This document shows positions 32,582 to 35,939 of a DNA stretch of 35,939 nucleotides, piece by piece. Below the pieces are notes generated by a model that saw nothing but the letters and a program-made list of their open reading frames with translations, was not told the DNA's origin and did not search any database. The DNA is from Cupriavidus gilardii (GTDB lineage: Bacteria > Pseudomonadota > Gammaproteobacteria > Burkholderiales > Burkholderiaceae). Made by a program: the position numbers and the translations under genes. The stretch's first letter is position 1, and every line of letters starts with the position of its first letter. The stretch is from assembly GCF_008801915.1 (NCBI RefSeq), contig NZ_VZOV01000035.1:1-35939 (forward strand), given 5' to 3'.

Positions 32582-33351
32582 CGAAGCGGCCTGAAGAAAT
32601 TGCCATCATGGCGGAGTCGGGCAGATTGCTGGCGCAGGTGTTCAGCCACCTGGACCGGCTCAATTTGATCGGCATGTCGACCATGCAGGTGAACGACCTG
32701 GTCGACAGCTATATCGTCAACGAACTGAAAGCACGCCCCGCAAGCAAAGGGCAGTACGGCTATGCCTACGCGCTGAACTCATCCCGCAACAACGTCGTCT
32801 GCCACGGCATCCCCTCGACGTCCGAAGTCTTGCAGAACGGCGATATCGTCAACTTCGATATCACGTTGGAGAAGAACGGCTATATCGCGGATTCCAGCAA
32901 AACGTACCTCGTTGGCGAAGTGTCGCCGCTAGCCAAGCGCCTCGTGCAGGTTACCTACGAGGCCATGTGGAAGGGAATCCAGACCGTTCGGCCCGGCACC
33001 AGGCTTGGCGATGTCGGACACGCGATCGAGCGGCACGCCCGCAGGCATGGCTATTCGGTCGTAAGGGAATATTGCGGCCATGGCATCGGCCGGGAAATGC
33101 ACGAGCCTCCAGAAGTCCTTCACTGGGGACGGCCGCGAACGGGGTTGGTGCTGCGCGAAGGCATGGTGTTCACCATCGAGCCGATGATCAACCAGGGCGG
33201 GCACGCCGTTCGGACCGAAGAAGACGGCTGGACGGTGGTGACGCGCGATGGGCAACTGTCCGCGCAATTCGAGCACACGGTGGCTGTTACCGGAAACGGC
33301 GTACGCGTTCTGACATTGCGTCCCGGTGAAAGAGTGCCGAATTTTGGCTGA
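32578..33351 (+). CDS. Type I methionine aminopeptidase, accessory copy
   Basis: Cobalt/manganese/iron-type aminopeptidase removing the N-terminal Met of nascent proteins, 257 residues. All five metal ligands are recognisable: Asp94 (VNFDITL), Asp105 (GYIADSSKTY), His168 (CGHGIG), Glu201 (FTIEPM) and Glu232 (QFEHTV); the substrate-binding His76 is in VCHGIPS. The length and motifs match bacterial MetAP type Ia. The housekeeping map gene of betaproteobacteria usually adjoins rpsB, so this looks like an extra paralogue. It is translationally coupled to the ParD-like gene, an unusual partner. The N-terminus lacks an SH3-like extension. Confidence 0.92.
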   Translation: MTKRPEEIAIMAESGRLLAQVFSHLDRLNLIGMSTMQVNDLVDSYIVNELKARPASKGQYGYAYALNSSRNNVVCHGIPSTSEVLQNGDIVNFDITLEKNGYIADSSKTYLVGEVSPLAKRLVQVTYEAMWKGIQTVRPGTRLGDVGHAIERHARRHGYSVVREYCGHGIGREMHEPPEVLHWGRPRTGLVLREGMVFTIEPMINQGGHAVRTEEDGWTVVTRDGQLSAQFEHTVAVTGNGVRVLTLRPGERVPNFG

Positions 33352-33411
33352 TGATGACCGTGGTAGAGTCGATCGTTGTTCTCCATCGAGCCCACAGTGG
33401 ATCAAACCGAT

Positions 33412-34014
33412 ATGGAAAGCACCGGCGATCCGTCCGATATGACCACGCAGATTCCGGCAATCGTTCCAGCGAAGACGGCGCTGTTGGTCATGCACTATCA
33501 GACCGACATCCTCAAGCTGTTTCCTTCGGTCGCGCCCACATTGCTCGCCAACACGCGCAGGCTGTGCGATGCTGCCCGGGACAAAGGCGTCAGCGTCTAT
33601 TTCGCGAAGTTCCACTTCAGTCCCGGCTATCCGGAAGTCAGCCCGATGAACAAGAACGGGCAGGGCGTCAAGCAACTGGGCCTTTTCGTCGAAGATCAGA
33701 TTTCGCCGGAGCTCGGCCGGCAAGCCGATGAGCCGATCATCATTGCCCACCGTGCCAGCGTGTTCTTCGGTACCGATCTGCAGGTCAGGCTATCCGCGCA
33801 AGGCATTGATACGCTGATCATGGTCGGCATTGCGTCGACCGGCGTGATGCTGTCTTCGGTCGCCTACGCCAGCGATGCGGATTTCCGTTTGTTCACGGTC
33901 AAGGATTGCTGCTACGACCCGGATCAGGTCGTGCATGATCATCTCTTTGCGACAGCGTTTGAGTCGCGTACGACGGTGCTGACGTTGGCGGATGCCTTGG
34001 CATTGCTTGCCTGA
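33412..34014 (+). CDS. Isochorismatase-fold protein with a degenerate catalytic triad
   Basis: Cysteine-hydrolase (isochorismatase) fold of 200 residues. The fold is clear: ALLVMHYQTDIL (23-34), RASVFFGTDLQVRLSAQGID, VGIASTGVMLSSVAYASDAD. The catalytic Asp-Lys-Cys is not where the family has it: His28 replaces Asp, Ala112 sits at the Lys position (Arg114 nearby), and Val145 replaces the nucleophilic Cys. A paired Cys (166-167, DCCYD) is not the family nucleophile. It is therefore probably a non-hydrolytic member or one with another chemistry. Start 33412 is the first ATG; an ATG at 33439 is possible. It follows the aminopeptidase by 60 bases. Confidence 0.8.
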   Translation: MESTGDPSDMTTQIPAIVPAKTALLVMHYQTDILKLFPSVAPTLLANTRRLCDAARDKGVSVYFAKFHFSPGYPEVSPMNKNGQGVKQLGLFVEDQISPELGRQADEPIIIAHRASVFFGTDLQVRLSAQGIDTLIMVGIASTGVMLSSVAYASDADFRLFTVKDCCYDPDQVVHDHLFATAFESRTTVLTLADALALLA

Positions 34015-34112
34015 CATCGCGAGCAGGCCGACGGCGGGTAGTCGGTCAAAGACAGAAACGCGGTCGCCCCTACCGCCGCTAAAACACCGGCGACGCAAGA
34101 CGCCGATATCGC

Positions 34113-34442
34113 TCAGTCGACTACAAATAGCTTTGCCCCGGTCTCCGTATACGAACGGTGCGCTTCGGCGTTATCCGCGACTTGATAGCTCATGCCCGGT
34201 GTGAGGATGTACTTCCTACCGTCGGCGAGCTCCGTATGCAGTTCGCCTTCCAGGCAAAACAGGATATGTCCCTTGGAGCACCAATGATCGGCGAGGTAGC
34301 CGGGAGTGTACTGGACTAGGCGAACCCGAATCTGGCCGAATGTACGTGTGTGCCAGTATGCCGTTCCGCTTTCTCCGGGATGCTCCGTACGCTCAACGGT
34401 TGACCAATCGGTCGTGCCGAAAGGTATGTCGCTCATCTGCAT
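34113..34442 (-). CDS. DHCW-type small cupin protein
   Basis: Small cupin-fold protein of 109 residues. A central block GYLADHWCSKGHILFCLEGE followed by LHTELADGRKYILTPGMSY is close to what I recall as the 'DHCW motif' cupin group (here DHWC). Its His and Glu would be candidate metal ligands, but the reaction is unknown. ATG 34442 is favoured by GGAG eight bases upstream; an ATG at 34436 follows directly. It converges with the isochorismatase-fold gene and is co-directional with yaiI. Confidence 0.7.
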   Translation of the reverse strand: MQMSDIPFGTTDWSTVERTEHPGESGTAYWHTRTFGQIRVRLVQYTPGYLADHWCSKGHILFCLEGELHTELADGRKYILTPGMSYQVADNAEAHRSYTETGAKLFVVD

Positions 34443-34566
34443 TGATCTGCTCCAGGCTGATTCACTCAAAAATTTGACTGCTCTGCGTCTGAGTGGCGGC
34501 ATATTCGTACGGCCCCGCTCCGTCCCTCCTCAGTTGGTTCACGGCCTATCGGCACATGCTTTAAAG

Positions 34567-35046
34567 CTATGGCTCAGTAGGCCCGGAGGCGGCCTTCGGC
34601 GGTGCGTGGCGTGCGAGAAACCGATCCAATTGTCCGGCAAACCCCTTGCTGTCCTGGGCGGAATACGGCGCCGGCCCACCGGTATCGATTCCTGAGGCGC
34701 GAAGCTGATCCATCACCTCACGCATCGTCAACCGCTCCTGAATATTCTCGCGCGTGAACCAGCTTCCTCTGGGATCCAGTACGTGAGCACCCTTGTCTAG
34801 GGCAGCTGAGGCAAGAGGTATATCCGCCGTAATCACGAGATCCCCCGTCGTCACCAGCTCGACGATACGATCGTCGGCGGCATCAAAGCCGGCCGGCACC
34901 TGGATTGATTTGATGAAGCGCGAAGGCGGCGTGCGCATGTACTGATTGGCGACCAGCGTGACGCACACCTCGACCCGCTGCGCCGCTCGGTACAACATTT
35001 CCTTGACGACGGCGGGGCAGGCGTCTGCGTCAACCAGTATTTGCAT
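34567..35046 (-). CDS. yaiI: YaiI/YqxD family protein (UPF0178)
   Basis: Conserved bacterial protein of 159 residues, DUF188. Signature MQILVDADACPAVVKEMLYR at the N-terminus, then VTLVANQYMR, DAADDRIVELVTTGDLVITADIPLASAALDKGAHVLDPRG, matching the family along its length. PIN-like acidic residues (Asp6, Asp8, DAADD) suggest a nuclease fold, but the function is unknown. Divergent from yggL by 110 bases. Confidence 0.92.
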   Translation of the reverse strand: MQILVDADACPAVVKEMLYRAAQRVEVCVTLVANQYMRTPPSRFIKSIQVPAGFDAADDRIVELVTTGDLVITADIPLASAALDKGAHVLDPRGSWFTRENIQERLTMREVMDQLRASGIDTGGPAPYSAQDSKGFAGQLDRFLARHAPPKAASGPTEP

Positions 35047-35156
35047 CGCGGTAGTTCGGTTGGGGTGAAGACGGTCATGATACTGCCTGCTTCGGCTGAC
35101 ACTCTCCCAAGAACTGGCACAATTGCGCCTTTCCCATGAAGCATCAAAGGATTCCC

Positions 35157-35510
35157 ATGAAGTCTTCCCGCCGCTACAACCACCGCCAACGCAAGAAGCT
35201 CCATATTGGCGAGTATCAGGAACTGGCATTCGAAGTGATGGCCGACGTCGCCGAGCCGGCTCGCCAAGGCGACCCCGAGGCCCTGCTTGACCGGTTCCTG
35301 AAAGAGGCGATCGAAGCCAACGGGCTGCTGATGGCCGGTGCCATCGACGATGGCCAGTTGTCTGCCTACATCCTGCTGAACGCGGCGCGCGGTTCGGTCA
35401 GCGCCGAGCAGCGCGAAGCGGTCGAGAAGTGGTTGCAGGCATCTGGCGATTTCGAGAACGTCCGCGTTGGGCCGCTGCGCGATGCGTGGTATGGCCTGGA
35501 TCAGCGGTAA
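35157..35510 (+). CDS. yggL: YggL family ribosome-associated protein (DUF469)
   Basis: Small basic protein of 117 residues like E. coli YggL, which associates with the 50S ribosomal subunit. SSRRYNHRQRKKLHIGEYQELAFEV at the start, then LLDRFLKEAIEANGLLMAG and REAVEKWLQASGDFENVRVGPLRDAWYG, align with YggL along the whole length. ATG 35157 is chosen because AAAGGA is six bases upstream; ATG 35136 has no ribosome site. Confidence 0.9.
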   Translation: MKSSRRYNHRQRKKLHIGEYQELAFEVMADVAEPARQGDPEALLDRFLKEAIEANGLLMAGAIDDGQLSAYILLNAARGSVSAEQREAVEKWLQASGDFENVRVGPLRDAWYGLDQR

Positions 35511-35939
35511 ACGGGACAGGGCAAAAGAAGGAAGGCCCCGGCATTGCCGGGCCCATTCATGCTGCTACGGCCGTTTGCACGCGACAAGCTACAGTTGTAT
35601 TGATCGGTGGTTCCGGCTCCGGTGAGGGAAACTTGTACCCTAACGAAATCGTCAGCGATCCATCGCTGTTCGATGCCTTCAAAAAGGACGTACAAGAACA
35701 AAATCTCGGCAAGGAAGTCATTGTGGTCTGAGTTGGTAGAGACCTCCTGCGCAAATCTCTAGCACTAGGCAGACGTCGGCTTCGACTTCCAGGAAGGGCG
35801 CGCAATTCCCGGTCGCCATTGCATCGTAATGTCTGTGCGTGGCGTCTGGGCTTCCGGCCTTCAAAAGCACGGTCGGGACCTCAGTCCTCCCAAGGCAGGC
35901 TACCGCTACCGGTGCACGCGCCTGCTACGCCGGCCCCCC
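35511..35939. other. Region after yggL with a hairpin and an unidentified open frame
   Basis: A GC-rich hairpin, GGCCCCGGC (35534-35542) with GCCGGGCC (35546-35553) and one bulged C, lacks a T-run. A plus-strand open frame ending at 35731 reads VVLIGGSGSGEGNLYPNEIV, then FDAFKKDVQEQNLGKEVIVV, protein-like but without a convincing start or a family I recognise; it may be a gene fragment. No other gene is seen to the window end. Confidence 0.35.

Noticed and set aside
35110..35130. Possible sigma-54 promoter (TGGCAC followed by TTGC)
   Set aside because: The GG-to-GC spacing is too short for a -24/-12 promoter.

Overview
The window is a GC-rich chromosomal segment that looks like Burkholderiales (Betaproteobacteria). 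It has two orphan Bug-type (TTT family) periplasmic binding proteins, a class III CoA-transferase next to one of them, a Tad pilus locus with a DUF3613 gene, and many LysR, LacI and HxlR regulators beside small catabolic operons. I cannot name the genus from the sequence alone. No rRNA, tRNA, CRISPR array, transposase or integrase was recognised.

Layout. (1) 1-5491: the 3' end of a Tad/Flp pilus operon (tadC, a tadD lipoprotein, a DUF3613 protein, a TadG-like pseudopilin-type protein) ending in a sigma-54 activator. A pair of inverted REP-like repeats lies inside the tadD reading frame. (2) 5560-8178: a regulatory/toxin-antitoxin islet with an XRE regulator and an unknown gene on the minus strand, diverging from an E. 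coli-like hipBA pair across an AT-rich, palindrome-filled intergenic region. (3) 8182-10855: a LysR regulator diverging from mmsA, which has four short tandem repeats just ahead of its ribosome site. (4) 11074-14681: a Bug protein with a CaiB/BaiF CoA-transferase, then an MFS exporter. (5) 14706-19398: a catabolic unit built around two identical 14-bp palindromes exactly 100 bp apart. Bug, SnoaL-like and cupin dioxygenase genes run left, VOC and SDR genes run right, and a LacI-family gene follows. (6) 19497-26842: a second LysR gene, then a PaaI thioesterase diverging from an HxlR regulator over two tandem operators. A KAS-II, SDR, ene-reductase, SDR and peroxiredoxin-like series follows, which suggests handling of reactive carbonyls, quinones or peroxides. 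(7) 27054-31751: a secreted YtcJ-type amidohydrolase, an orphan BatA-like VWA membrane protein, a secreted glycerophosphodiesterase-like protein and a GNAT acetyltransferase. (8) 31833-35510: small accessory genes: VOC protein, ParD-like protein translationally coupled to a second-type methionine aminopeptidase, an isochorismatase-fold protein without its catalytic triad, a DHCW-type cupin, YaiI and YggL.

Most worth follow-up: the ParD-like/MetAP pair with its own palindromic operator, the twin-operator LacI catabolic unit, the HxlR electrophile-type cluster with tandem operators, the operator-dense hipBA divergent region, and the REP pair captured inside the tadD signal-peptide region. All functional assignments rest on reading motifs and remembered family features; no database search was run.
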